A DNA stretch of 64,000 nt from Cnuella takakiae (GCF_001953305.1 NZ_MTFE01000010.1:1514712-1578711); one strand, 5' to 3'. Counted from the stretch's first letter, positions 24,283 to 33,434 are shown. Made by a program: numbers and translations. The notes: a model not told the origin generated them from the sequence alone.

Positions 24283-25458
24283 ATGCAGGAAGCATATATC
24301 GTTGCCGGTTTCCGTACCGCGGTGGGCAAGGCCAAACGCGGGGGGTTCCGGTTTTTCCGCCCCGACGACCTGGCCATTGAAGTGATCCAGGGCCTGCTGG
24401 CATCGGTGCCGCAGCTGGAAAAGCAGCAGGTGGATGATGTGATTGTGGGCAATGCCGTTCCGGAAGCTGAGCAGGGTTTGCAGGTGGGTCGCATCATTGC
24501 TGCCCGTGCCCTTGGTTTTGAAGTGCCGGGAATGACGGTAAACCGCTACTGTGCTTCCGGGCTGGAAACCATCGCCATTGCTACCGCCAAGATCCGCATG
24601 GGTATGGCCGATGTTATTGTTGCCGGCGGCACCGAAAGCATGAGCATGGTACCCACTGCCGGCTGGAAAACCGTACCGGCCTATTCCATTGCCAAAGACG
24701 AACCCGATTATTACCTGAGCATGGGCCTTACTGCCGAAGCGGTGGCTAAAGAATATAAGGTGAGCCGCGAAGACCAGGATGCTTTTGCCTACCATTCGCA
24801 CCAGAAGGCCTTGGGTGCCATTCAAAACGGTTATTTCAAAGAAGGCATCCTGCCCATAAACGTGGAAGAAGTGTACCTTGATGAAAGGGGCAAAAAGCAA
24901 AAGCGCAACTACGTGGTAGATACCGATGAAGGCCCCCGTGCCGATACTTCGGTGGAGGCTTTGTCGAAACTGAAACCTGTTTTTGCCAACGGAGGCGTGG
25001 TTACGGCGGGCAACTCTTCGCAAACCTCGGATGGAGCTGCCTTTGTGCTGGTGATGAGCGAACGGATGGTTCATAAACTGGGTATCCAACCCATTGGCCG
25101 GCTGGTAAGTTGTGTTTCTGCGGGTGTGCATCCCCGCATCATGGGTATTGGCCCCGTGGCGGCCATTCCAAAGGCACTGGAGCAGGCAGGTAAAAACCTG
25201 GGCGACATTGATCTGGTAGAACTGAACGAAGCTTTTGCTTCGCAGTCGCTTGCCGTTATTCGCGAGGCGGGTCTTGATCCGGAAAAAGTAAATATTAACG
25301 GCGGTGCCATTGCCTTGGGGCATCCGTTGGGTTGCACCGGTGCCAAGCTTACCATCCAGTTGCTCAGCGATTTAAAAAGGCTGGGCAAAAAGTATGGTAT
25401 GGTAACGGCTTGCGTTGGTGGCGGCCAAGGTATTGCCGGAATTATTGAGCGTATGTGA
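24283..25458 (+). CDS. Acetyl-CoA acyltransferase (thiolase)
   Basis: A 391-residue degradative-type thiolase that cleaves 3-ketoacyl-CoA in beta-oxidation, or condenses acetyl-CoA in reverse. The nucleophile Cys90 is in NRYCASGLETIAIA, His347 in GHPLGCTGAK and Cys377 in CVGGGQG. No 3-hydroxyacyl-CoA dehydrogenase or acyl-CoA dehydrogenase gene is adjacent, so the exact chain length cannot be read from context. I leave the symbol open between fadA and atoB. Confidence 0.92.
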   Translation: MQEAYIVAGFRTAVGKAKRGGFRFFRPDDLAIEVIQGLLASVPQLEKQQVDDVIVGNAVPEAEQGLQVGRIIAARALGFEVPGMTVNRYCASGLETIAIATAKIRMGMADVIVAGGTESMSMVPTAGWKTVPAYSIAKDEPDYYLSMGLTAEAVAKEYKVSREDQDAFAYHSHQKALGAIQNGYFKEGILPINVEEVYLDERGKKQKRNYVVDTDEGPRADTSVEALSKLKPVFANGGVVTAGNSSQTSDGAAFVLVMSERMVHKLGIQPIGRLVSCVSAGVHPRIMGIGPVAAIPKALEQAGKNLGDIDLVELNEAFASQSLAVIREAGLDPEKVNINGGAIALGHPLGCTGAKLTIQLLSDLKRLGKKYGMVTACVGGGQGIAGIIERM

Positions 25459-25604
25459 GGAATTGGGGATAAACTATGTGATAATTACTTTTTCTATATG
25501 TTTTAATTGCTGTTAATTTGTCGCAATGAACAATTGCTGAGTACAAGAAAGCATACCGTACTCCGCAACCAAGATTCCTAAAAAGCTACCAAACCCGAAC
25601 TGCT

Positions 25605-26000
25605 GTGGAGGAAAAAAAGAAGGTTTTATACGCTGATGATGATCTGGACGACAAGGCCTGGATCATAGAAGCATGGGAGACACTGGATTTTCCCTTGCAA
25701 ATTGAATTTGTTGATAATGGCCGCCAGGCTATTGAATACCTCCAGCAAAGCGACGGAGCAATGCCCGCATTGATTGTACTGGACCTGAACATGCCCGAGA
25801 TGGATGGCCGACAAACTTTGCAGAAACTCAAAAACGATCCCCAATTCCGGCACATACCTGTAGTGATTGTAACCACTTCTACCAGCAAGCTGGATATTGA
25901 AGTATGTAAGCGTTTGGGTGCTTCTCAATTTCTGACCAAGCCCGATACCCATGCCGAGTGGCAGGAGATCGTACAACAACTACAACCTTACCTTGCATAA
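25605..26000 (+). CDS. Stand-alone response regulator (CheY-like receiver)
   Basis: A 131-residue single receiver domain with GTG start. Acidic pocket residues are Asp11-Asp13 (LYADDDLDD), the phospho-acceptor Asp60 is in IVLDLNMPEMDG, a Thr is in VIVTTST and Lys is in FLTKPD. There is no DNA-binding or enzyme output. It resembles the Rcp1-type receivers that serve phytochrome-like or orphan histidine kinases. The kinase partner is not adjacent; the 7TMR kinase at 49.9 kb is far away and of another type. A strong terminator follows. Confidence 0.93.
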   Translation: MEEKKKVLYADDDLDDKAWIIEAWETLDFPLQIEFVDNGRQAIEYLQQSDGAMPALIVLDLNMPEMDGRQTLQKLKNDPQFRHIPVVIVTTSTSKLDIEVCKRLGASQFLTKPDTHAEWQEIVQQLQPYLA

Positions 26001-26002
26001 CG

Positions 26003-26030
26003 AATGGGAGCCAAAAGCTCCCATTTTTTG
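26003..26030 (+). terminator. Terminator of the response regulator gene
   Basis: AATGGGAGC, loop CAAAA, GCTCCCATT and then a T run. Confidence 0.88.
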
Positions 26031-26079
26031 TGGCACTCCGTTGTCCCCATTGCCCGGTGGCTTGGCTTAACTTCACGGC

Positions 26080-26517
26080 ATGGAACTTACTTTCAATACA
26101 CCTGCGTTATTGTTCCCGGCCATTTCTCTTTTGCTGCTGGCTTATACCAACCGCTTTGTGGCCATTGCCAACCGGGTGCGCAGCCTGCATACCGAATACC
26201 TGAAGCAGGAAGACAAGACCACCATCCTCAAACAAATACAGAGCCTGCGCAAACGCATCAACCTGATTAAATACATGCAGGGGCTTGGTGTGTTTGCATT
26301 CTTATGCTGTGTGGTTACCATGTACAGCATTTACAACCAGTGGAATGCTTTTGCGCAAACTGTATTTGCGTTCAGCCTCTTGAGCCTGCTAACCTCCCTG
26401 GTATTATCACTGGTGGAAATCATTCAAAGCACCCATGCCCTCGAACTGGAGTTGAGTGATATGGAAGGATTGGAACGTGGTAATATTTTTACCGATCTAT
26501 GGGGCACAAAAGAATAA
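26080..26517 (+). CDS. DUF2721 family membrane protein
   Basis: A 145-residue protein with an N-terminal hydrophobic helix (about 8-30), a charged helix (LKQEDKTTILKQIQSLRKRI), then two more membrane helices (about 66-85 and 92-113). The layout and the ending (LELELSDME) fit DUF2721, whose function is unknown. It stands alone between a terminator and the convergent ABC transporter gene. Confidence 0.8.
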   Translation: MELTFNTPALLFPAISLLLLAYTNRFVAIANRVRSLHTEYLKQEDKTTILKQIQSLRKRINLIKYMQGLGVFAFLCCVVTMYSIYNQWNAFAQTVFAFSLLSLLTSLVLSLVEIIQSTHALELELSDMEGLERGNIFTDLWGTKE

Positions 26518-26571
26518 AGGTCATCACCAGATGACTTCCATCCTGGATGACAACCTTTACAGCCTTTTTCT

Positions 26572-28344
26572 TTATGCCTTAACGGCTACTTCCTTGCGCT
26601 CGCCAATTTGCTGGCGCCACATGGCATAGTACAAACCCTTTTGCGCCAGCAATGCATCATGTGTTCCTACTTCTTCAACCTCCCCGCGTTCCAGCACAAT
26701 GATGCGGTCGGCGTGCATGATGGTGGAGAGGCGGTGGGCAATCAGGATGGTGATCTGCTCGCGGGAGGAGGATACACTGCGGATGGTTTTGTTGATCTCT
26801 TCTTCGGTGAGGGAATCGAGTGCTGAAGTGGCTTCGTCAAAAATCAGCAGGCGTGGTTTGCGCAACAGGGCACGGGCAATGGAGAGCCTTTGTTTTTCGC
26901 CGCCGGATAGTTTCAGGCCACCCTCACCAATTACCGTTTCCAAACCTTTTTCGGCCCGCTCCAGCAGGTTCTGGCAGGAGGCTTTATGCAGTGCATCGAT
27001 GATATCATCTTCGGTAGCTGCAGGGTTTACAAAGGCCAGGTTTTCCTTGATGGTGCCGGAAAACAGCTGTGTATCCTGTGTTACAAAACCGATTTGTGCC
27101 CGCAGGTCGTTGAAGTCGATGCTATTTTCATCCATGCCATTGTAAAGGATGCGGCCTTCTTTTGGTCGATAGAGGCCTACCAGCAATTTCATCAAGGTAG
27201 TTTTTCCCGAGCCTGAAGGGCCTACAAAGGCAATGGTTTCGCCCAATGTTGCGGTAAAGGAAATGCCATCGATGGCCTTATGCTTTGCCGTGAGGTGTTG
27301 AAAGCCTACGCGGTCGAACTGCAGCTCCCGGATGGGGCCCAGGTGTGCCGGCGCTGCGGGGGTGGGCTCGGGTGCTTTCTGCATCAGGGTTTGGAAATTA
27401 TTGAGCGATGCTTCGGCCTCGCGGTAAGTAAGAATGATATTGCCTATTTCCTGAAGGGGGCCAAACACAAAGAAGGAAAAGATCTGCATGGTGGCAAGCT
27501 CACCCGCATTCATACGGCCGCCATATACCAGCCACATCAGCATGAAAAGAATGACCTGCCGCAGGGTATTTACAAAGGTTCCCTGTACGAATGAAATGGA
27601 CCGGATGCGTTTTACCTTGGTGAGTTCAAGTCCAAGAATCTTATAGGTGTTCTTATTCAGCCGCTCCACTTCCTGGCCCGTAAGACCCAGGCTTTTTACC
27701 AGCTCGATGTTGCGCAGGCTTTCGGTGGTGGTGCCTGCCAGCGCGGTTGTTTGCGAAACGATGGTCTTTTGGATGGTCTTTACTTTTTTGCTCAGCAGGT
27801 TGGAGATCACCATCAGCAGGGCAATGCCACCAAAATAGATCAGGGGCAGCGACCAGTGAATACGGAAAGCAAAAATGGCAACGATGGCAATGCCGATGAA
27901 TACGGTAAAGAGGATGTTGACAAAGGAGTTGATGAAGCGCTCCGTATCGGTGCGCACTTTTTGCAAAATGGAAAGGGTTTCGCCGCTGCGCTGGTCTTCA
28001 AACTCGTGGTAGGGCAGTTTCATGGCATGCTGGAGGCCATCGGTAAACACCTTGGCGCCAAACTTCTGTACCACTACGCTGAGGAAGTAATCCTGGAAGT
28101 TCTTGGCTATCCGGCTGATCATGGCCACACCAATAGAGGCGCCCAACAAGGTAAGCACCGGCCCCGAAAACTTGGCAAACGGCTGGTAGGCTGCGGGGTT
28201 CTTGGTATAGGCAAAAGCAAAGTTGATCAGTTTGCCAAAGATGATGGGATCGATCAGGGAAAAGCCAATGTTGCAGGCTGCCAGCAGCAGCACCAGGAAC
28301 ACCAGCCATTTATGGGGTTTTAAGTATTGAAGCAGAATTTTCAT
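26572..28344 (-). CDS. ABC transporter, fused permease and ATPase (exporter type)
   Basis: A 590-residue half-transporter in the inner membrane. Six membrane helices occupy about residues 1-310. The ATPase has Walker A GPSGSGKTTL (around residue 375), Q-loop, signature LSGGEKQRLSIARALL, Walker B LLIFDEATSALD and an H-loop in LIAHRLST. The class covers lipid A, peptide and drug exporters of the MsbA/LmrA kind; the substrate cannot be told from the sequence. It likely works as a homodimer, since no partner half-transporter is adjacent. Confidence 0.93.
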   Translation of the reverse strand: MKILLQYLKPHKWLVFLVLLLAACNIGFSLIDPIIFGKLINFAFAYTKNPAAYQPFAKFSGPVLTLLGASIGVAMISRIAKNFQDYFLSVVVQKFGAKVFTDGLQHAMKLPYHEFEDQRSGETLSILQKVRTDTERFINSFVNILFTVFIGIAIVAIFAFRIHWSLPLIYFGGIALLMVISNLLSKKVKTIQKTIVSQTTALAGTTTESLRNIELVKSLGLTGQEVERLNKNTYKILGLELTKVKRIRSISFVQGTFVNTLRQVILFMLMWLVYGGRMNAGELATMQIFSFFVFGPLQEIGNIILTYREAEASLNNFQTLMQKAPEPTPAAPAHLGPIRELQFDRVGFQHLTAKHKAIDGISFTATLGETIAFVGPSGSGKTTLMKLLVGLYRPKEGRILYNGMDENSIDFNDLRAQIGFVTQDTQLFSGTIKENLAFVNPAATEDDIIDALHKASCQNLLERAEKGLETVIGEGGLKLSGGEKQRLSIARALLRKPRLLIFDEATSALDSLTEEEINKTIRSVSSSREQITILIAHRLSTIMHADRIIVLERGEVEEVGTHDALLAQKGLYYAMWRQQIGERKEVAVKA

Positions 28345-28348
28345 GGAG

Positions 28349-28356
28349 CAAATATA
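28349..28356 (-). promoter_or_regulatory. -7 box of the ABC transporter gene
   Basis: On the minus strand TATATTTG matches TAnnTTTG exactly and ends four bases before the ATG, which predicts a leaderless transcript. It touches the left arm of the inverted repeat. Confidence 0.55.
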
Positions 28357-28440
28357 ACACCCCCTGTCCCCCTGAAAGGGGAACTTAGGCAGATGTGGTT
28401 TTATCTATCACGCAATCCTTAATGCGAGAGAGGATAGGAA

Positions 28441-28514
28441 CACAGATTGAACAGATGAAACAGATATGAACGGATATCCTTTTTTATCCGTTCAATCCGT
28501 TTCATCCGCGTTCC
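28441..28514. repeat. Nested inverted word repeat, GATTGAACGGATGAAAC family
   Basis: GATTGAACAGATGAAAC and GAACGGATAT on the left face ATCCGTTCAATCCGTTTCAT on the right. It is nested in the larger inverted repeat. Confidence 0.72.
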
Positions 28515-28592
28515 CATCCATTTGTACAATAATGGCAAGTAAGTACAAGTGTGCGACGCAACCGAGGCTCCATGGTACAATAAAAGCTCGGT

Positions 28593-28636
28593 TCAAAAAA
28601 CAACAAAGCCACTCCGCACTGAGTGGCTTTGTTGTT
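28593..28636 (-). terminator. Terminator of yifB
   Basis: AACAACAAAGCCACTC (28599-28614) and its perfect 16-bp inverse (28621-28636) with a 6-base loop. On the minus strand the stem is followed by a T run. Confidence 0.87.
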
Positions 28637-28683
28637 TGAAAGTAGATATGTACTAAATTCCCCCTTTAGGGGGACAGGGGGTG

Positions 28684-30231
28684 TTACCCCGCCCAACCCT
28701 CCCGATCTAAAGACCGGTACTGGATCGCCTCTGCCAGGTGTTCCGGTTTGATGTTTTCGGTACCCGCAAGGTCGGCAATGGTGCGGCTAACCTTGAGGAT
28801 GCGGTCGTAGGCGCGGGCCGAGAGGTTGAGGCGTTCCATGGCGGTTTTAAGGAGGCGTTGGCCGATGGGGTCGATGACGCAGATATCGCGGAGCTGCTTG
28901 GCGCTCATCTGGGCATTGCAGTAGGTGCCCGGGCTTTCCTTGTAGCGTTCCGCCTGGCGTTCGCGGGCCTTGATCACCCGTTCGCGGATGGCTTCACTTG
29001 CTTCCTGTGGTTTCTTGGCCGACAGCTCGCTGAAGGGTACCGGCGTTACTTCCACGTGCAGGTCGATGCGATCGAGGAGCGGACCGGAAATCTTGTTCAG
29101 GTATTTCTGCACGGCACCCGGCGGGCAGGTACATGGCTTTTCGGGGTGGTTGTAAAAACCGCAGGGGCAGGGGTTCATGGATGCCATCAGCATGAAAGAG
29201 GCGGGAAAATCCAGCGCCACCTTAGCCCTTGAAATCGTTACCCTGCGCTCTTCCATGGGCTGGCGCATCACTTCCAGCACGGTGCGTTTAAATTCAGGGA
29301 GCTCGTCGAGAAAAAGTACACCGTTATGTGCCAGCGATATTTCACCGGGCTGCGGAACCGTGCCGCCGCCAACCAGGGCCACATCCGATATGGTGTGGTG
29401 GGGGCTGCGGAAAGGACGTTTGGAAATCAGCGTGGCATTTTCGGGCAGCTTGCCTGCCACGGAGTGGATCTTGGTGGTTTCCAAAGCCTCGTGGAGCGAT
29501 AAGGGCGGCAGGATGGTAGGCAGGCGTTTGGCCAGCATGGTCTTACCTGCACCGGGCGGACCAATCAGGATGGCATTGTGCCCGCCGGCGGCCGCAATCT
29601 CCAGTGCCCGCTTGATATTTTCCTGGCCTTTAACATCAGAAAAGTCTATTTCAAAATCGTATTGCGCGTTGAAGAACTCTTCACGGGTATCCACTATCGT
29701 TGGCTGGAGGCTTTGTTCCCCGCTTTCAAAAAACTGAATCACTTCGTTGAGGTGCTCCACGCCAAACACTTTCAGGTTGTTGACCATGCCCGCCTCACGT
29801 GCGTTGGCCTTGGGTACAATCAGTCCTTTGAACCCTTCCTTTCTGGCCTGTATGGCAATGGGCAATGCCCCTTTAATGGGGCGCACAATACCATCAAGGC
29901 TTAACTCACCCATGATCACATAGCCAGCCAGCGCTTCGGCGCCCTGCATCTGCCCGGAGCCTGCCAGTATGCCCGCGGCAATGGTAAGATCGAATGCCGA
30001 CCCGCTCTTCTTGATGTCGGCGGGCGCCATATTTACCACGATGCGGGTGCGGGGCATGTCGTAACCATTGGTTTTCATCGAACTTTCAATGCGCTGGAGG
30101 CTTTCCTTCACAGCATTGTCAGGCAGGCCCACAATCAGGTAGCCTGTAGCCGTTTCCATTGCATTTACTTCCACCGTAATGGTGGTTGCTTCCACGCCGT
30201 ACACCGCACTGCCAAAAGTTTTTACCAGCAT
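28684..30231 (-). CDS. YifB family Mg-chelatase-like AAA+ ATPase (ComM-like)
   Basis: A 515-residue ATPase. An N-terminal ChlI/Lon-like domain (GLPDNAVKESLQRIESSMK) precedes the AAA+ core with Walker A IGPPGAGKTMLAKRLP (about 222-236), Walker B LFLDELPEF, and a four-Cys element NPCPCGFYNHPEKPCTCPPG. The C-terminal helical lid ends in AIQYRSLDREGW. ComM, the studied homologue, is a hexameric helicase that helps branch migration during natural transformation. No competence genes are next to it. Confidence 0.93.
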   Translation of the reverse strand: MLVKTFGSAVYGVEATTITVEVNAMETATGYLIVGLPDNAVKESLQRIESSMKTNGYDMPRTRIVVNMAPADIKKSGSAFDLTIAAGILAGSGQMQGAEALAGYVIMGELSLDGIVRPIKGALPIAIQARKEGFKGLIVPKANAREAGMVNNLKVFGVEHLNEVIQFFESGEQSLQPTIVDTREEFFNAQYDFEIDFSDVKGQENIKRALEIAAAGGHNAILIGPPGAGKTMLAKRLPTILPPLSLHEALETTKIHSVAGKLPENATLISKRPFRSPHHTISDVALVGGGTVPQPGEISLAHNGVLFLDELPEFKRTVLEVMRQPMEERRVTISRAKVALDFPASFMLMASMNPCPCGFYNHPEKPCTCPPGAVQKYLNKISGPLLDRIDLHVEVTPVPFSELSAKKPQEASEAIRERVIKARERQAERYKESPGTYCNAQMSAKQLRDICVIDPIGQRLLKTAMERLNLSARAYDRILKVSRTIADLAGTENIKPEHLAEAIQYRSLDREGWAG

Positions 30232-30334
30232 AGCTCTTCCTTATTCAAAATTGAAAATAGCAGAAAAAGGGGGAAGCGCATAAGGATGGGGTTAACGGCA
30301 AAGCATTTGCATGGAGCAACTATAAATTGAAGAG

Positions 30335-30505
30335 ATGAAAAACGCAACTTCTTTATGGATAACAGCCCTGGCGCTGGCTACAACACTATCTTCCTGCGAG
30401 GTGGTGGGTGGTATTTTTAAAGCCGGTTTCTGGACTGCCATCATCCTCATTGTGCTGGTGGTGGCATTGATCATCTGGCTGATGCGCAGGGGCAGGAGAA
30501 TGTAA
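30335..30505 (+). CDS. Small lipoprotein-like membrane protein, 56 residues
   Basis: The frame reads MKNATSLWITALALATTLSSC then EVVGGIFKAGFWTAIILIVL and ends RRGRRM. It has a lipobox-like LSSC after a hydrophobic leader, then a Gly-rich turn, a second membrane helix and a basic end. Very similar short proteins are common in Bacteroidota and are often mislabelled as a phosphatidate cytidylyltransferase, which they are too short to be. The function is unknown. It is convergent with nothing and precedes an inverted word repeat. Confidence 0.8.
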   Translation: MKNATSLWITALALATTLSSCEVVGGIFKAGFWTAIILIVLVVALIIWLMRRGRRM

Positions 30506-30513
30506 AAGCAAAG

Positions 30514-30637
30514 TGTTTGGAGTTAGGGGTTTGGTGTTTAGGGTTGGTGGCGGTGCATTACCATAGTATCTTCTGATTACCATGCAATGTCACAGTTGTT
30601 TGCTGCAGTTAACCCATAACTCCAAACCCTAAACCTC
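30514..30637. repeat. Inverted word repeat, TTTGGAGTTAGGGG family
   Basis: GTTTGGAGTTAGGGGTTTGG on the left faces AACTCCAAACCCTAAACC on the right, imperfectly. It shares vocabulary with 5633-5757. It sits just upstream of the UbiA gene. Confidence 0.75.
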
Positions 30638-30673
30638 CGTTTTCTTTTGCCGCGTTAGGTTTTATCTTACACC

Positions 30674-31540
30674 ATGCTCCATTCCTCCACCCTCCAACTG
30701 CTGCGGTTGCACTTCTCGCTATTCCTGCTGCCGGTGTACCTGTTTGCACTGGGCGAGGTGGCAGAGGTGAACTGGACCAAGGCGCTGGTGTTGGGCATCA
30801 TCCTGCACGGGTTGGTATACCCGGCCAGTAATGGCTACAACTCCTATATGGACCGGGATGAAACACCCATTGGCGGGCTTGCACATCCCATGCAACCAAC
30901 AAGGCAGTTGTTTTACACTACCCTGGTGTTGGACACCGTATCGGTGATGGGCGCTTTGTTGTTTTTCGATCCGGTGGTAGCACTGGGTATATTATGCTAC
31001 ATTATCGCTTCCAGGGCATATAGCTGGCGTGGGCTACGTTTGAAAAGGTATCCGCTGACCGGGTTTGCCGTGGTGTTTATTTTCCAGGGAGCATGGATTT
31101 ATGCGCTGACCCAATACGCGGTAGTGCAGCATGTGCATCAGCCTTTGTCCTGGATGCCTTTGCTTACGGCCAGCCTGCTCATTGGCGCATTGTACCCGCT
31201 CACGCAGGTGTACCAGCACGAAGCCGATTTACAGGATGGAGTAGAAACCATCAGCTACAAGCTGGGTAAGCGGGGCAGTTTTGTATTCAGTGGTTTTTTG
31301 TTCCTGCTGGCAGCGATCCTGCTTTTTATTTGGTACCGGCAGCAGCACCGGTTGAACGAATTCTTTTTATTCCTGTTAATCACCTTACCGGTGGTATTGT
31401 TTTTTGCCTGGTGGATGCGCAAGGTGTGGCAAGACGGAAGTCAGGCCAATTTTACCAACAGCCTGCGGATGAACCTGATGGCAACGGGCTGTACCATTCT
31501 ATATTTTAGCACCCTTATTTATATCCATCATTTTGAGTAA
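30674..31540 (+). CDS. UbiA family prenyltransferase
   Basis: A 288-residue integral membrane protein with about eight helices, the first gene of the polyketide operon. The first prenyl-diphosphate motif appears as NSYMDRDETP, where the usual second Asp of NDxxDxxxD is replaced by Ser and the third by Thr. The second motif EADLQDGVETISYKLG is well kept. Members join a prenyl chain to an aromatic or quinone precursor. The next gene, a type III polyketide synthase, starts inside its stop region, so I infer that it prenylates the polyketide product. Confidence 0.85.
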   Translation: MLHSSTLQLLRLHFSLFLLPVYLFALGEVAEVNWTKALVLGIILHGLVYPASNGYNSYMDRDETPIGGLAHPMQPTRQLFYTTLVLDTVSVMGALLFFDPVVALGILCYIIASRAYSWRGLRLKRYPLTGFAVVFIFQGAWIYALTQYAVVQHVHQPLSWMPLLTASLLIGALYPLTQVYQHEADLQDGVETISYKLGKRGSFVFSGFLFLLAAILLFIWYRQQHRLNEFFLFLLITLPVVLFFAWWMRKVWQDGSQANFTNSLRMNLMATGCTILYFSTLIYIHHFE

Positions 31541-32609
31541 AATCGTATCCATCGGCACGGCCCTGCCTGCCTATTGTCACCGGCAAAGCGATATCCTGCA
31601 GTTTATGCAACTGGTATATGCCAGCAACGATGTGGACCGGCGCAAGCTGCGCTTCCTGTACAGCCAGGGCGGCATCGACCAGCGTTATTCGGTGATTGGC
31701 GACTATAGCCGTCCTGCTGCCGACTGGAAGTTTTACCCGCAAACGGAAAACCTGGAGCCTTTCCCTTCCCTGGAAACCCGCATGGCCCTGTTCAACCGCT
31801 TTGCCCCCCAGCTTTCGGTAGATGCCATCCGCAACTGCCTGGAAGGTGTGGCGCATGCAAAAGACATTACCCACCTCATCACCGTGAGTTGTACCGGCAT
31901 GAGCGCACCCGGCCTCGACCTGCAGGTGATGGAACTGCTGGACCTGCCCAAAAACATCATGCGTACATCGGTCAACTTTATGGGTTGTTATGCGGCCATC
32001 CATGCTCTTAAACTGGGTGATGCTTTTTGCCGCTCCGACAAAGATGCCCGGGTGTTGATTGTGTGTACCGAACTCTGTACCCTGCACTTTCAGCGCGAGG
32101 GTACCATGGACAATATCGCATCTTCCCTTCTTTTTGGCGATGGCAGTGCAGCGGTACTGATGATGGGTGCCGATGCTACACATAGCGGTTTGCAGGTATC
32201 GGGTTTTCATTCCGAAGTGCTGCCCAACGGCAAGCGAGATATGGCCTGGGAACTTTCTTCTTCGGGCTTCCTCATGACGCTCAGCGGCTATGTGCCCGAA
32301 CTGATTGAAGAAGACCTGGATGACATCATTGAACGCGGTTTGCAGCGCCACCAAATGAACAAAGCAGATATCAGCCATTGGTGTATCCACCCTGGTGGTA
32401 AACGCATATTGGAAGCCATCACCAAGAGTGTGGGTTTGCAAAAAGAGCAGTTGCAGCATTCTTACCAGGTGCTGCAGGAGCATGGCAATATGTCGTCGGC
32501 AACCATACTTTTTGTACTCAAAAGAATGTTGCAGGAAAAGCCCGCAAAATTATTTGGCGCCGCCTTTGGTCCCGGGCTTACGGTAGAAACTTTTATGGCA
32601 ACCAGCTAA
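31533..32609 (+). CDS. Type III polyketide synthase (chalcone/stilbene synthase fold)
   Basis: A 358-residue homodimeric condensing enzyme that extends an acyl-CoA starter with malonyl-CoA and cyclises the chain to a resorcinol, pyrone or similar ring. The catalytic triad is complete: Cys120 in TVSCTGMSAPGLD, His286 in WCIHPGGKRIL and Asn319 in EHGNMSSATILFVL. The C-terminal GAAFGPGLTVE is the family GFGPG loop. The start is TTG, overlapping the UbiA stop by eight bases (TTGAGTAA), which implies translational coupling. The starter and ring type cannot be told from sequence alone. Confidence 0.94.
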   Translation: MSKIVSIGTALPAYCHRQSDILQFMQLVYASNDVDRRKLRFLYSQGGIDQRYSVIGDYSRPAADWKFYPQTENLEPFPSLETRMALFNRFAPQLSVDAIRNCLEGVAHAKDITHLITVSCTGMSAPGLDLQVMELLDLPKNIMRTSVNFMGCYAAIHALKLGDAFCRSDKDARVLIVCTELCTLHFQREGTMDNIASSLLFGDGSAAVLMMGADATHSGLQVSGFHSEVLPNGKRDMAWELSSSGFLMTLSGYVPELIEEDLDDIIERGLQRHQMNKADISHWCIHPGGKRILEAITKSVGLQKEQLQHSYQVLQEHGNMSSATILFVLKRMLQEKPAKLFGAAFGPGLTVETFMATS

Positions 32610-32642
32610 GACAAATAGACGATTAGAAACTCAGAGCGATAC

Positions 32643-32681
32643 GGACCACGGACCACAGGCCACCTGTTGTTCGTGGTCCAT
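32643..32681. repeat. Imperfect inverted word repeat, GGACCACGG family
   Basis: ACGGACCACGGACCACAGG faces TTCGTGGTCCA within the operon, between the polyketide synthase and methyltransferase genes. It shares vocabulary with 16139-16190 and 34999-35053. Confidence 0.65.
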
Positions 32682-32714
32682 TGCCAATCATCTTAAACCG
32701 GAATAAACCTGCTC

Positions 32715-33422
32715 ATGTTCGCCACCCGCAGCTATACCCCCGAACTGCTGGATCAGCCCCATATTCCTTTTGCGGACATCCGCCAGAATATGCGTGAGCT
32801 GGATACCATCAATACCCTGTTGGGCGGGCATGCCATTACATTGAAAGGGCTGCAAAAATTGGTGCCCGGCCAGGTGCAGCAGGCGCCTGTAAGCATACTG
32901 GAAATTGGATGCGGCGATGGCAATAACCTGCGGGTAGTACAGCAATGGGCAGAGCGAAAAGGTTTATCCCTCCAACTCACCGGTGTAGATTATAACCCCG
33001 AGTGCATTGCCTATGCACGGCAGCTTCCTGCCAATAATGCGATTCAATTTATCTGCTCCGACTACCGCACGGTTGCAGCGGCACAAAAGAGCGATATCGT
33101 TTTCTCTTCCCTTTTTTGCCACCACTTTACCGATGCGCAACTGGTGGAACAGTTGCAATGGATGCAGGCCAACAGCAACATCGGTTTTTTCATCAACGAC
33201 CTGCACCGGCATCCATTGGCTTATCACAGCATCAGGCTGCTGACCCGTTTGTTTTCCAAAAGTTACCTGGTGAAAAATGACGCGCCTTTATCGGTGTTGC
33301 GTGGGTTTAAAAGAGGGGAGTGGCGCCACCTGCTTAAGGAAGCTAAAGTAGATGCACAAATTAATTGGGCATGGGCCTTCCGGTGGCTGATCGTTTGTAA
33401 CTTGAGTAATACCCAACTTTAA
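32715..33422 (+). CDS. Class I SAM-dependent methyltransferase of the polyketide operon
   Basis: A 235-residue soluble methyltransferase. SAM motif I is ILEIGCGDGNN (61-71), the acidic post-I residue is in LTGVDYNPECI, and motif IV-like DIVFSSLFCHHF follows. The C-terminal part (LIRLLTR-like, SIRLLTRLFSKSYLV) is shared with methyltransferases found beside type III polyketide synthases. O- or C-methylation of the polyketide ring is inferred from the operon. It is separated from the synthase gene by a word repeat of about 100 bases. Confidence 0.87.
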   Translation: MFATRSYTPELLDQPHIPFADIRQNMRELDTINTLLGGHAITLKGLQKLVPGQVQQAPVSILEIGCGDGNNLRVVQQWAERKGLSLQLTGVDYNPECIAYARQLPANNAIQFICSDYRTVAAAQKSDIVFSSLFCHHFTDAQLVEQLQWMQANSNIGFFINDLHRHPLAYHSIRLLTRLFSKSYLVKNDAPLSVLRGFKRGEWRHLLKEAKVDAQINWAWAFRWLIVCNLSNTQL

Positions 33423-33434
33423 ACCCTTACCATT

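Larger units (their letters stand above)
28356..28685. repeat. Inverted repeat, CCCCCTGTCCCCC family, ABC-yifB gap
   Basis: Arms 28356-28387 and 28654-28685 agree at about 28 of 32 positions (AACACCCCCTGTCCCCCT, AAAGGGG). The right arm reaches the yifB stop codon and the left arm meets the ABC -7 box. The same family bounds the pyrC to MutS-like gap at 57419-57620. The interior has no gene, only the two hairpins listed separately. Confidence 0.88.
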
